Of a stretch of 64,000 nt of DNA, positions 33,992-42,640 are shown in pieces. The position numbers and the translations under genes were made by a program. The stretch is from Collinsella sp. TM10-22 (GTDB lineage Bacteria > Actinomycetota > Coriobacteriia > Coriobacteriales > Coriobacteriaceae). The notes under the pieces are model-generated. The model searched no databases and was not told where the DNA came from. It worked only from the letters and a program-made list of their open reading frames with translations. The stretch spans positions 77,720 through 141,719 of the forward strand of contig NZ_QSOC01000006.1 of NCBI RefSeq assembly GCF_003466125.1, in the 5' to 3' direction. The stretch's first letter is position 1. Every line of letters starts with the position of its first letter.

Positions 33992-35744
33992 GGTCTAGGT
34001 ATCCTCTCACGTCTGCTTCGTAGTCCTCAATAATCTGCGGTCCTGCAGCTCCAAACTCAATTACGGTGTCGCCCACCAGGTCAAAGAGCGCCTCGTTGAT
34101 GTGATCGACGAGCATGTCCTCGCTCTGCCCCGACCTCTCAACCGCCGACGCCGCCTGCGCCGTGTTCTGCTCGAGCAGTGCGCGCAGATAGACGGCTGCG
34201 GCTGGTGCGAGTTCGTTCGCAGCGTCAGCGGAGACAGTTGCTGTGAACGCGGGCGTCGGCACAAGAAGCGGCGCCACGGCACCAAACTGGTCGGTGGATA
34301 TGGTCGGCTCGTCGGCATCATCCTGCCCCATGGGCACCGTGACCGCCTCGGCAATCACGTCGGACGCGGGCTTGGCTTCCAGCTGCTCGGAGCCCGCCAC
34401 GTCAACCTGTGCGAGCGCATCGTCCTCGCGCTCCTCGTCGATCAAAAGCGCCTCGCGCGTTTGCGCGGCGGCGCTCCGAATGTGCCCCAGCTGACTCAGA
34501 TCGATATCGATCTTGACGGGCTGGTGTGCGGCGTCCCATGAAAGCCATGCCACAATCTCGTCATCGATAATCTTGGCCAGATATTTGGGGACCTTTTCTT
34601 CCTTAAGGGGATGGGCGGGGTCCAGCGCCAGGCGCAGGCGTTGGTCGCAGGCGCGCATCATTTCACCGAGCTTGCTGCTCTTTTGCCTACTACCGTGGAT
34701 ACGCATGCATTCCCAAAAGCCGTTTTGGCAACGGTAGATATGGATAGGATCTAGGCGATATTCGCAGTCCTCGTGGCGCTCGGGCGCAAAGAATACGGCC
34801 GAGGCAAACATGGTGTAGGGCATGGCCGTCTCCTCCCCAAATAAACTCGCCACGATGCCGGTCTTTCGGTGCGTGTCATAGTAGCGCGCCATGCGGACAT
34901 ACACGGCGCACGCCACGTGGCGCAGATCGCGGTGGTGGCTGCGGTCGAGCCGCGAGTTACTTAGGTTATACGTGGAGAGGGCATTGATAGCGGCCATGAG
35001 TCGCTCCTCGCGCACCTCATCGGGCGGAAGGGGGAGCGTGGGCTCGGAGGTTTTGCGACGCTTGGGGGGCTGGCCGGACGGTGCCGGTGCTGGTACAAGG
35101 TCTCGTGCCGCGCGCCGCAGCTCGATAAGGGCGTTATCGAACATGACGGTTTTAGAGTCACGAAGCAGCTTGGGGTCGAGCCTGTGGAACACGGCGTAGT
35201 CCTGCAGCCACACGCGCGCAAACCTGTCGATGCCGGGCTCGAAGGCGCGATAGACATCCCAAAAAGCCTCGATCTTGTTAAAACCATCGAGCGGGTCATC
35301 TACGCCAATGCCGCAAATCAACTCATAGAGATACAGAAAGGCAAACGAGGTCGATGTCTCCTCAATATTCCCGCGGCGCACTTGGGCGCGCCAGGTAAAG
35401 TAGCCGCGCAGCTGCCGGTCGCTCATGGCGTTGTAGGTGGGAAAGTACGACTTAAAGGTGCCGTTGTAGGGACAGTCGTCCTCAAAGTCGGCCATCAGCA
35501 GGCCTTGGCGGTAGAAAAGCTCGGCCTCCGAAAGCCAACGGCCCGCGCCGCCCTTTGGGTCTTCTTGCCAACGCGATATCTCACGCATCTTGCGGTATTG
35601 GTCGGGGAGGAAGTTCTGCATCTGTCGGCCGGTCTTGAGAATCGGCTCGTCTGCGTAGATTTCGTTTGAGAAACGGGCGGACTGATGGGTCCGAGCCTCG
35701 GCCATAATGCGCTCGATGAGCATTTTGATGTCCTGGTCGGCCAC
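33984..35744 (-). CDS. TerB-N domain protein of BrxD/helicase operon
   Basis: 586 residues. The N-terminal ~270 residues fit the TerB-N domain (YFTWRAQVRRGN, FAFLYLYELICGIGV), and the C-terminal ~100 residues (residues ~490-586) are an acidic helical stretch in the position of TerB-C. A Pro/Lys-rich linker lies near residue 240 and a long acidic, Ala-rich linker near 440-520. TerB-N/TerB-C proteins were linked by comparative genomics to tellurite-resistance-like and DNA-processing systems. First gene of the three-gene operon; probably the recognition or scaffold component. The ATG at 35744 is followed by a soluble N-terminus; AGGAG-type ribosome site upstream. Confidence 0.8.
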   Translation of the reverse strand: MADQDIKMLIERIMAEARTHQSARFSNEIYADEPILKTGRQMQNFLPDQYRKMREISRWQEDPKGGAGRWLSEAELFYRQGLLMADFEDDCPYNGTFKSYFPTYNAMSDRQLRGYFTWRAQVRRGNIEETSTSFAFLYLYELICGIGVDDPLDGFNKIEAFWDVYRAFEPGIDRFARVWLQDYAVFHRLDPKLLRDSKTVMFDNALIELRRAARDLVPAPAPSGQPPKRRKTSEPTLPLPPDEVREERLMAAINALSTYNLSNSRLDRSHHRDLRHVACAVYVRMARYYDTHRKTGIVASLFGEETAMPYTMFASAVFFAPERHEDCEYRLDPIHIYRCQNGFWECMRIHGSRQKSSKLGEMMRACDQRLRLALDPAHPLKEEKVPKYLAKIIDDEIVAWLSWDAAHQPVKIDIDLSQLGHIRSAAAQTREALLIDEEREDDALAQVDVAGSEQLEAKPASDVIAEAVTVPMGQDDADEPTISTDQFGAVAPLLVPTPAFTATVSADAANELAPAAAVYLRALLEQNTAQAASAVERSGQSEDMLVDHINEALFDLVGDTVIEFGAAGPQIIEDYEADVRGYLDHE

Positions 35745-35832
35745 CGCTTCTCCTCTCCTAACGCAGCTTCGGTGACCTCATATCATAGCACAGCATCAAA
35801 CAGGTGTTCGAGATACTGCTGCGTAGATAGAT

Positions 35833-36549
35833 TTAGAACAGGAGGGCGTAGATGACGGCGATGACGACGGAGGGAAGCATATTGGCCGTACGGAAGGTCT
35901 GAGGACGGATGAGGTTGACGCCGACGCAGAAGATGAGCATGGAGCCTACGAGCGAAAGGCTGTTGAGGGCCGCTGTGGTCATGATGGGGGAGAGCGCGCC
36001 GGCAAACAACGTGATCGTCCCCTGGAACACGGCGACGGGCAGGGCCGAGAAGATGCAGCCGCGGCCAAGCGAGGCCGTCATGGTGCAGACGATGATGCAG
36101 TCCAGTGCGCCCTTGAGGGCAAGCGTTGACCAGTCGCCGAGCAGGCCGTCCTGGATCGATCCCACAATGGCCATGGCGCCAATGCACACGGTGAGTGAAG
36201 TCGAGACAAAAGCGTTGGTGAACTCGTTATCGCCCTCACTGCCAGTCTTGCGCTTGAGCCATTCGCCAAGGTTCTCGATGGCGGCTTCCAAGTTGACGGC
36301 CTCGCCGATGAGCGAACCGACCGCAAATGAGACGATGAGCATGGTGGTACCGGTGGTCGCCAGCGCCTTCCCATCGATAAGGAGCATCTTTTGCATGGTG
36401 CCGCCAAGGCCGATAAACAGGACGCACAGCCCCGATGCTTTCATGAGCGTGTCTTGGATGCGCGGTGTAATGAAGCGGCCGCCCGCTAATCCCAAAAGAC
36501 CGCCCGCAATCAAAAGCACAACGTTGATGATTGTTCCCAAGCCCGGCAT
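35833..36549 (-). CDS. DUF554 family membrane protein
   Basis: About 238 residues from the ATG at 36549, preceded by GGGAGG at four bases. Seven or so hydrophobic helices, with the DUF554 pattern GTIINVVLLIAGGLLGLAGGRFITPRIQDTLMKASGLCVLFIGLGG at the start and GAMAIVGSIQDGLLGD in the middle. Function unknown; some relatives are considered transporters. Single gene. Confidence 0.88.
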   Translation of the reverse strand: MPGLGTIINVVLLIAGGLLGLAGGRFITPRIQDTLMKASGLCVLFIGLGGTMQKMLLIDGKALATTGTTMLIVSFAVGSLIGEAVNLEAAIENLGEWLKRKTGSEGDNEFTNAFVSTSLTVCIGAMAIVGSIQDGLLGDWSTLALKGALDCIIVCTMTASLGRGCIFSALPVAVFQGTITLFAGALSPIMTTAALNSLSLVGSMLIFCVGVNLIRPQTFRTANMLPSVVIAVIYALLF

Positions 36550-36667
36550 GAGCCCTCCCGTATTGATGCCAACGTGGCAATCGTAGCAGAGTGGAATGCG
36601 AGGTACATCGCGACTCATCTAATACGTTATATAAGTGGCATTAGCAACGACGCACAGCATTTAAGCC

Positions 36668-38098
36668 TCAGGTGGTTGTCGGGACATAGGGATAGTATTC
36701 AAAGCGCAGTGTCATAAGCCGCTGTGGGGATTCAATAGCCGCGGCAATGATATTGGCATCGCGGGCACGATCAAACCCTTCGAGTTCGATCTGATACGAG
36801 ACGTCTTGCATAATGTCCAGACGTCGCCAGGCTAGGAGTGTGTCACCATCGAATTCTAAGGTCTTGCCTCCGTCTGGAGCAACGGCGTATAAACGCAGCT
36901 TGGCGGTGGTTGCAGGGTCGACAACCGTGACCTTTTTAATTTCGTTTCGAGTATTCTTGGCGCCCAACAAGGTGAGCAGTGTTGGGGCCACGACCTCGCC
37001 CGATGGCAAAAAGACGACTTCGATGGATTCAGGAAATGCGATGATGGCTGACTTGCGGACGGGCTGATTGGCGGCGGCAACTTCGATGTTCGCAGCGTCG
37101 ACGACCTCTGTGTGGTCGAGCGCGGCAAGCACGCAGCAGTTGCCTTCATCGATCTCTTGAGGATCAGCAAGCCCCAGACTGTCCGCGAACTCGGGATCGT
37201 TTGGATCGGCAGCGGGCTCATTCGGCGCTTCGAAAGAAGCTGGGACGCTGTTTGTCGGCGACGGCGTGTCGCCCGCACCTGCTTCTTTGTCCGCGCTCTC
37301 TTCTTGTATGGTTGCGTTGATGGGTTCGTCGTTTGGGGGGAGCGTCTTGGCGTCAAACGCGGAGGGGAGAATTCCGATGGCTCCGGATCCGTTCCACTCC
37401 ATTTCGAGAAGCGCCGGGTCGGCAAGAATGCGTTGCCTGCTTTGCGCGCGGGCATCGATTTCAATAGGGCCTGCCTCTATCCCTCGTGTAAGGCTGAGTG
37501 ATCCGGCTGGCTTCTCGAAATAAGCGTCTGTGTCTTTGGTACTGACGGCGTAGAACAGCAGGGACGCTTCTCCCGCCGCGATGGCATCGGTACCGGCTTT
37601 GGTCAGCCGCAACGATGCCGTGAATGAGAGGGTGGGCTGCGTGTCGTCTGCATTCGCGGCGGCGCAGCCCAGACATATACCGCCTCCTTTCTCAAAAAAC
37701 GTACCGTCGAAGGCGACCTTCGCTCCGTTCGCCGAGTCATCGACCGAAGCGATGTCGATGCGCAGCTCTAAATTGCATGGATCGCCATCTGCATCGAGCA
37801 CAACCGAGCGCCACGTGCAGACGGCGCACCCCGCCTGGGAGCCGTTTGCCTTGTTCGAACGATTGATATCCACGACTATCGAGCCGTCCGTATTACGACG
37901 AAGGCATCCCGAGGTTGAGATTGCGGCCTGTGCGATCGAAAAACGCTTGCACGCAATGGCGCTCGACGGATTTGGTGCGGAGCTTAGGGCCGCTGGTAAG
38001 GAGTCTGCCATGACAGGAGTCGCCCAAGCGGCGACAGGCGTTCCGGTTGCGAGCGCGCCGCAGAGTGCGACGACGGGCAAAAGGTTCTTCGATGCCAT
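36668..38098 (-). CDS. Secreted hypothetical surface protein
   Basis: 476 residues with a signal peptide (NLLPVVALCGALATGTPVAAWA). Several cysteines in CxxC pairs (CAVC, CLGC) in the first half suggest disulfides outside the cell. A Pro/Asp/Glu-rich linker occupies residues ~260-310, followed by a beta-rich region. No family recognised. It lies 19 bases after the sortase-substrate-like gene, on the same strand. No C-terminal anchor is visible. Ribosome site AAGGAG before the ATG. Confidence 0.75.
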   Translation of the reverse strand: MASKNLLPVVALCGALATGTPVAAWATPVMADSLPAALSSAPNPSSAIACKRFSIAQAAISTSGCLRRNTDGSIVVDINRSNKANGSQAGCAVCTWRSVVLDADGDPCNLELRIDIASVDDSANGAKVAFDGTFFEKGGGICLGCAAANADDTQPTLSFTASLRLTKAGTDAIAAGEASLLFYAVSTKDTDAYFEKPAGSLSLTRGIEAGPIEIDARAQSRQRILADPALLEMEWNGSGAIGILPSAFDAKTLPPNDEPINATIQEESADKEAGAGDTPSPTNSVPASFEAPNEPAADPNDPEFADSLGLADPQEIDEGNCCVLAALDHTEVVDAANIEVAAANQPVRKSAIIAFPESIEVVFLPSGEVVAPTLLTLLGAKNTRNEIKKVTVVDPATTAKLRLYAVAPDGGKTLEFDGDTLLAWRRLDIMQDVSYQIELEGFDRARDANIIAAAIESPQRLMTLRFEYYPYVPTTT

Positions 38099-38116
38099 GG
38101 GGTCTCCTTAGCTAAT

Positions 38117-38398
38117 TTAGTGCGGCCTGTCCGTGTTTTGTTTCTGGCTGTGTTTGATGTGCAGACCGAGGCCGGCGGTTCCCGCGCCTGCTGCTGCGGC
38201 GCCTGCTGCCAAGAGCCATCGTTTGTCGCCTGTCTGCGCCAACGGTTCCTCGCGGTCGCTGCGGTCGAGCTCCGAGAGGTCGACCGTCACTTGCGTGGCG
38301 GCCTGCGCCTGTTCTTGCTGGGCAAAGGCCATGGCTGGCCCAAACGCTAGGATGCTGACGGCGGCGGCCAGGGCGACGGCCTTATGCCGTGTGCGCAC
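38117..38398 (-). CDS. Small LAQTG-anchored surface protein
   Basis: About 93 residues from a GTG at 38398 (a TTG at 38428 is an alternative). Signal peptide-like start (KAVALAAAVSILAFGPAMAFA), a short extracellular segment with acidic residues, then LAQTG, a hydrophobic stretch of Ala/Gly and a basic tail (HIKHSQKQ), the layout of a sortase-cleaved cell-wall protein. It overlaps the end of the upstream gene by 17 bases. No sortase is encoded in the window. Confidence 0.7.
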   Translation of the reverse strand: MRTRHKAVALAAAVSILAFGPAMAFAQQEQAQAATQVTVDLSELDRSDREEPLAQTGDKRWLLAAGAAAAGAGTAGLGLHIKHSQKQNTDRPH

Positions 38399-38981
38399 CG
38401 GGCTCGACCGTCCAGGTGATCGTTGCAACCTGATCGCCTTCGCCGGTTACGCGGAAGATGTCGCGCGTGACGCGGGCGACGTTTCCGCTTGTCTTGAGCT
38501 TAATTTTGTCCGTGCCGCCGGCAATGCCCTGGTAGCCCATGTCGAAGGCTGCGTTCTTGGAAAGATCGAGGCCCGTCTCCTGCATTGCGGCGCTGGCGTT
38601 CTGGAGTGCGCCGTCGGGGCCGACCTTAAAGTCGATGGAGTTCTGTGCGGTTCCGGCTTTGGCGTCGGCAGCAATGGTCCAGGTGTTCATGGCGTCGATC
38701 TTCATGTTGGTGACATGGATGCCGTAGGCCGAATGATTGTCGATGGTGGTCGCGTCTTCTGAGGGGCCCTGAAGCGTGCCGTCGGCCTTGGCGACGAAGG
38801 GAATAACCGTCGGAACTTTGAACTCAACGTTGTCGATCTCGGTCCTGACCATTACTTTCGTGGTTCCAACGCGCCCGGCCGCCATAGCTGGCGTCGGGGC
38901 GGCGCCCATTGCGAGCGCGAGCGCGAGCCCCGCGCCCACGACGAGCGCTCTGGCTCCGTTCATGTTCCTGGTGATGTCCAT
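38382..38981 (-). CDS. Secreted hypothetical protein
   Basis: 199 residues, signal peptide ARALVVGAGLALALAMGAAP followed by TPAMAA. The mature part is mostly beta-prone, with no membrane anchor, and ends in a hydrophilic tail. It resembles small secreted shaft or fibre subunits only in general character; no family is assigned. Start at the ATG preceded by AAAGGA. It is in a same-strand cluster with the LAQTG protein and the membrane-anchored proteins. Confidence 0.75.
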   Translation of the reverse strand: MDITRNMNGARALVVGAGLALALAMGAAPTPAMAAGRVGTTKVMVRTEIDNVEFKVPTVIPFVAKADGTLQGPSEDATTIDNHSAYGIHVTNMKIDAMNTWTIAADAKAGTAQNSIDFKVGPDGALQNASAAMQETGLDLSKNAAFDMGYQGIAGGTDKIKLKTSGNVARVTRDIFRVTGEGDQVATITWTVEPGAHTA

Positions 38982-39071
38982 GGTCGTTCCTTTCTATTCG
39001 CCGCGGGCCGTCCCCGCGATGATTGGACGAATGCTGGTGAATTGCGTGCGGTGCCGCGTCGGCCGGAAAAG

Positions 39072-39581
39072 CTAGTTCTCGGCTTGCTCAACCCGCACCT
39101 TGACACGTGTCGGATTGCCGTGGCTGTCGAGGGTCTTGGCATCGAGTGCCTGGATCTCGATGTACGCCTCGCCTTCTTTGATGTTGCCGGCGGGGCACGT
39201 TTCGATTGTCTTGCCGGTCTCGACCACACCGGATTCGTACATGGTCTCGTCGTTTTGGATGACGCGGAATCGCTGGGGAAATTTATTGTCTTGGACGTTT
39301 TGCACGTTGACGCGCAGCTTGCCGTCCTCCTGCAGCTGAGCGACCGGTGCGACCGAAATCGTCATCATGTTGTCGCGGACTATGGCGTCGAGCTCATCTT
39401 GGATTTCCTGACGCGTTTTGCCCTCGGCCGTCGTAACCGAAGCGCCCGCCTCGGGTACGGGCTGCGACTGCCAAGCGTATAGTCCTACGGCGACAAGGGC
39501 ACAGACGATGGCCAAGCAGGCAACGATGAGCTTCTTGCGACGACCCAGGCCTGCAAAGTGGGGTGGCTTCTTCGCGCTCAT
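39072..39581 (-). CDS. Membrane-anchored extracellular hypothetical protein
   Basis: 169 residues. Basic start (KKPPHFAGLGRRKK), one transmembrane helix (LIVACLAIVCALVAVGLYAW), then a beta-rich extracellular domain (TVAPVAQLQEDGKLRVNVQN-like strands, KVRVEQ end). The ATG at 39581 overlaps the preceding gene by four bases (ATGA), showing coupling. It is similar in plan to extracellular Ig-like domains. Function unknown. Confidence 0.75.
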   Translation of the reverse strand: MSAKKPPHFAGLGRRKKLIVACLAIVCALVAVGLYAWQSQPVPEAGASVTTAEGKTRQEIQDELDAIVRDNMMTISVAPVAQLQEDGKLRVNVQNVQDNKFPQRFRVIQNDETMYESGVVETGKTIETCPAGNIKEGEAYIEIQALDAKTLDSHGNPTRVKVRVEQAEN

Positions 39582-39874
39582 GCGGCATCCTTGGCGGTAT
39601 AGATGCGCGCAAAGGTGGACGGGTTCGCTCCAAAGAGCATGTGAAGCATCAGGCGGCGTGAGTAGACAAGCTCGTCGAAGTCGGGAGGGAGCTCGATGTC
39701 GTGGATATGCGCGATGCGGTGGGCGAGCGCCGAGAACGACTCGGGGTCGCAGATCACATCGGTGGTAACGTGGTAGACCGTCGTATCGGGGAATGCCTCT
39801 TCGTCGAAAGGCAGGAGATGGGGATCGTCGTCGACTTCGATGGCGATGCCGTACTGGGGCCAGTAATATGCCAT
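39578..39874 (-). CDS. Short nuclease-fold-like fragment, first gene of surface cluster
   Basis: 98 residues. WPQYGIAIEVDDD followed by TTVYHVTTDVICDPESF recalls the second half of the Vsr/DUF559-like domain in the gene at 10048 (VAIECQGK ... YDVFLLTHGQISDEDRF). The N-terminal acidic strand is missing, so it may be a truncated remnant or a diverged non-catalytic relative. A good GGGAGG ribosome site and coupled overlap with the next gene argue that it is still translated. Confidence 0.6.
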   Translation of the reverse strand: MAYYWPQYGIAIEVDDDPHLLPFDEEAFPDTTVYHVTTDVICDPESFSALAHRIAHIHDIELPPDFDELVYSRRLMLHMLFGANPSTFARIYTAKDAA

Positions 39875-39947
39875 GGGAACCTCCCTGCTTCTGGGGCCAA
39901 AACTTCTGTCGGTTTTGGCTGTCGATGCCGACCGTATCAGCCGTTAC

Positions 39948-39982
39948 TTGACCAATTGCTGACCAAATGCTTGACGGATTGG
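39948..39982. promoter_or_regulatory. Triple tandem element in divergent promoter region
   Basis: TTGACCAATTGC, TGACCAAATGC and TTGACGGATTGG follow one another without gaps, about one helical turn each. They lie in the 346-base gap between the surface cluster (minus) and the lactate dehydrogenase operon (plus), so they could be an operator for either. Nothing else recognised in the gap. Confidence 0.4.
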
Positions 39983-40220
39983 CGTCTCCGCAGGTAAAAG
40001 GCGGCAAAAAATACTCCAACTTTTTTCGAGCGGCAATCGCGCGGTCAGTGACGGCGGGGCCATATGTGTTAAAAGCATCGTCTGCCGAGGAAATCCAGCC
40101 GCTCGCCGAATTGCACGAACGTAAAAATCGCCAATTATGGAGACGGTCTCGAACACGTCGACGAAACGATGCGGTAACATCTCCCTGCAAACACTGTAGT
40201 TAGCTAAAGGGGGAGTTCGC

Positions 40221-41822
40221 GTGTCTGTAACCATCAAACCCTTCACCGACGAGTTCGAAGAGTATGGCCGCGATGAATCTCGCGTATCGGGCGAAGCATC
40301 GAGCATCTCGTTTCCGACAACGGAAGACGAGGTCCGTGCCATTTTGGAAAAGCTCCATGCCGAGCGTGTCCCGGTAACGGTTCAGGGCGCCCGAACCGGC
40401 CTTGCCGCCGGTGCCGTGCCCCACGGCGGGCATATCCTCAATACTTCCCGTATGAATCGCTACTTGGGCCTTCGCCGCGATGAACAAGGCCAATTTTTGC
40501 TGCGCGTGGAGCCGGGCGTTGTGCTCTCGGAGCTGCGCAAGCAGCTGAGCAAGAAGGTGCTGCCGACCGCTGGTTGGGACCAGGCATCGCTTAAGGCCTA
40601 CGATGAGTTTCAAGAGGCCCCCGAGCAGTTCTTTCCCACCGATCCCACCGAGGCGTCTGCCTGTCTGGGCGGCATGGCGGCATGTAACGCCTCCGGTGCC
40701 CGCAGTTACGCCTACGGCCCCATGCGCCCGCATATCACGGGACTCCACGTCGCGCTGGCTGATGGTGATTTGCTTGAGCTTCAGCGCGGCGAGGCTTTTG
40801 CCCAGGGCCGCCACCTGTCGCTCGTGACGGCAGAGGGCCACACACTCGAGCTCGATCTTCCTGGCTACACCATGCCCAAGACCAAAAATGCCTCGGGTTA
40901 TTTTGTTGCGGACGATATGGACGCCATCGACCTCTTTATCGGCGCTTGCGGCACGCTCGGCGTTATCACCGAGCTCGAGATTGCCCTGCAAGCGGCGCCT
41001 GCGGTCGTTTGGGGCGTGAGCTGTTTCTTTGACAGCGAAGACAAGGCCGTGTCCTTCACCGATTCCGTGCGTCCCGTCCTGTCCCATGCGGCTGCCATCG
41101 AGTACTTCGACGCTGGCGCCCTGGATATTCTACGTCGCCAGCGCGAGCAGTCGACGGCGTTTGCCTCGCTGCCGGCGCTCGACAAAGAGGCCAAGGTCTG
41201 TGTCTACGTGGAGCTCGACTGCGACGACGAAGTTCAGGCGACTGAGGAGCTGTATCACTTGGGGTGGGTACTGGAGCTTGCGGGTGGCCGCGACGACGCG
41301 ACCTGGGTTGCGCGCACCGAGGTCGATCGCGAATGCCAGCGGTTCTTCCGCCATGCGGTGCCCGAGAGCGTCAACATGCTCATCGACGAGCGCCGCCGCA
41401 CGGATCCCGCCATCACCAAACTGGGCTCGGACATGTCGGTACCCAATGCACGCTTGGCCGATGTCATCGCCCTTTATCGCCGCACGTTGGCCGAAAGTGG
41501 GCTTGAATCTGCCGCCTGGGGGCACATCGGTAACAACCATCTGCATGTGAACATTCTGCCGCGCGATGCGCAGGAATACCGCCGCGGCGGAGAACTCTTT
41601 GCCCGGTGGGCTTCCGAGGTCACGGTCATGGGCGGCGCCGTCTCCGCCGAACACGGTGTCGGCAAGATCAAGGCGGGCTTCTTGGAGACGATGTACGGTC
41701 ACGAGGCCATGGTCGAGTCGGCACGGCTTAAGCTCCAGCTCGATCCTGCCGGGCAGCTGGGCCGCGGTAACCTGTTTTCGGAGAAGCTCTTGGATGAGCT
41801 CGTCCAGAAAGGGGGCGCGTGA
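40221..41822 (+). CDS. FAD-linked lactate dehydrogenase (LctD/GlcD-like)
   Basis: 533-residue FAD-binding oxidoreductase of the GlcD family. FAD-binding region around PVTVQGARTGLAAGAVPHGG and GTDPTEASACLGGMAACNASGARSYAYG; the C-terminal GHIGNNHLHVNILP and SAEHGVGKIK are the usual substrate-domain motifs. Together with the two Etf genes behind it, the order matches the bifurcating lactate dehydrogenase LctBCD of Acetobacterium, which oxidises lactate with NAD+ at the expense of reduced ferredoxin. GTG start after GGGGGAG. Stop and next start overlap. Confidence 0.9.
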   Translation: MSVTIKPFTDEFEEYGRDESRVSGEASSISFPTTEDEVRAILEKLHAERVPVTVQGARTGLAAGAVPHGGHILNTSRMNRYLGLRRDEQGQFLLRVEPGVVLSELRKQLSKKVLPTAGWDQASLKAYDEFQEAPEQFFPTDPTEASACLGGMAACNASGARSYAYGPMRPHITGLHVALADGDLLELQRGEAFAQGRHLSLVTAEGHTLELDLPGYTMPKTKNASGYFVADDMDAIDLFIGACGTLGVITELEIALQAAPAVVWGVSCFFDSEDKAVSFTDSVRPVLSHAAAIEYFDAGALDILRRQREQSTAFASLPALDKEAKVCVYVELDCDDEVQATEELYHLGWVLELAGGRDDATWVARTEVDRECQRFFRHAVPESVNMLIDERRRTDPAITKLGSDMSVPNARLADVIALYRRTLAESGLESAAWGHIGNNHLHVNILPRDAQEYRRGGELFARWASEVTVMGGAVSAEHGVGKIKAGFLETMYGHEAMVESARLKLQLDPAGQLGRGNLFSEKLLDELVQKGGA

Positions 41823-41824
41823 AG

Positions 41825-42640
41825 ATGAGCGATTTCCATATGGTGGTGTGCGTCAAGGCCGTGCCGGGAAGCACCGAGGTCAAGATGGACCCCAAGACCA
41901 ATACCATCGTGCGCGATGGCAAACAGGCGGTCATTAATCCCTTTGACGCGAGCGCTTTGGAATGCGCGCTGGCGCTGAAGGACGACTTTATCGGCTTTGG
42001 CATGGATGTGCGCGTGACGGTGGTGTCGATGGGCATCCCCGCGACCGAGTCGCTGCTGCGCGACTGCATCGCTCGAGGCGCCGACGACGCGCTGCTGCTG
42101 ACCGATCGCGCCTTTGCAGGTGCCGATACCCTGGCAACCACCTATGCCCTCAAGTGCGGCATCGAGGCGCTCGACGAGGACTTCGACCTGCTCATCTGCG
42201 GCAAGATGGCGGTGGATGGCGATACGGCCCAGATTGGTCCCGAGCTTGCCGGTGCCTTTGATATTCCCTGCGTGACCGACGTGAGCTGCGTGCAGAGCGC
42301 GGGCTTTACGACCTGTGGCTCGCTGGCGCTCGTTCACGGATGCGATGCCGGCGAGGAGACGGTGTACCTGGAGATGCCGTGTGCGATGACGACCGCCAAG
42401 GAGATTGGCCAGTTGCGTATGCCGAGTATTGCCGGTATCCGCGCGGCGGAGGAGGCGGACGTGCGCGTGGTCAGTGCCGCCGACGTGAACGCCGACCCCG
42501 CGCGTTGCGGTCTTGCCGGGTCGCCGACACAGGTCGTGCGCTCGTTTGTGCCCGACCGTGACCAAACGTGCGAGGCCGTTGAGGGAACGGCGTCCGAGCA
42601 GGCGGTAAAACTTGCCAAGATTATCGAGGAGATGGCATAG
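41825..42640 (+). CDS. etfB: Electron transfer flavoprotein subunit beta
   Basis: 271 residues, the FAD/AMP-binding small Etf subunit. Conserved CVKAVPGSTEVKMDPKTNTIVR start and CGKMAVDGDTAQIGPELAGAF. The ATG at 41825 follows an AAAGGGGG site by eight bases; a GTG at 41819 is too close. It is adjacent to EtfA and the lactate dehydrogenase, with which it should form an Etf-dehydrogenase complex. Confidence 0.93.
   Translation: MSDFHMVVCVKAVPGSTEVKMDPKTNTIVRDGKQAVINPFDASALECALALKDDFIGFGMDVRVTVVSMGIPATESLLRDCIARGADDALLLTDRAFAGADTLATTYALKCGIEALDEDFDLLICGKMAVDGDTAQIGPELAGAFDIPCVTDVSCVQSAGFTTCGSLALVHGCDAGEETVYLEMPCAMTTAKEIGQLRMPSIAGIRAAEEADVRVVSAADVNADPARCGLAGSPTQVVRSFVPDRDQTCEAVEGTASEQAVKLAKIIEEMA

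Noticed and set aside
30141..35744. Complete BREX system
   Set aside because: No PglX methyltransferase, PglZ phosphatase or BrxC/PglY is encoded nearby; only the BrxD-like and BrxHI-like pair with a TerB-N protein.
39875..40190. Upstream extension of the membrane-anchored protein frame to 40190
   Set aside because: It would overlap a separate coupled gene in another frame, lacks a ribosome site, and the good start at 39581 is four bases inside that gene.
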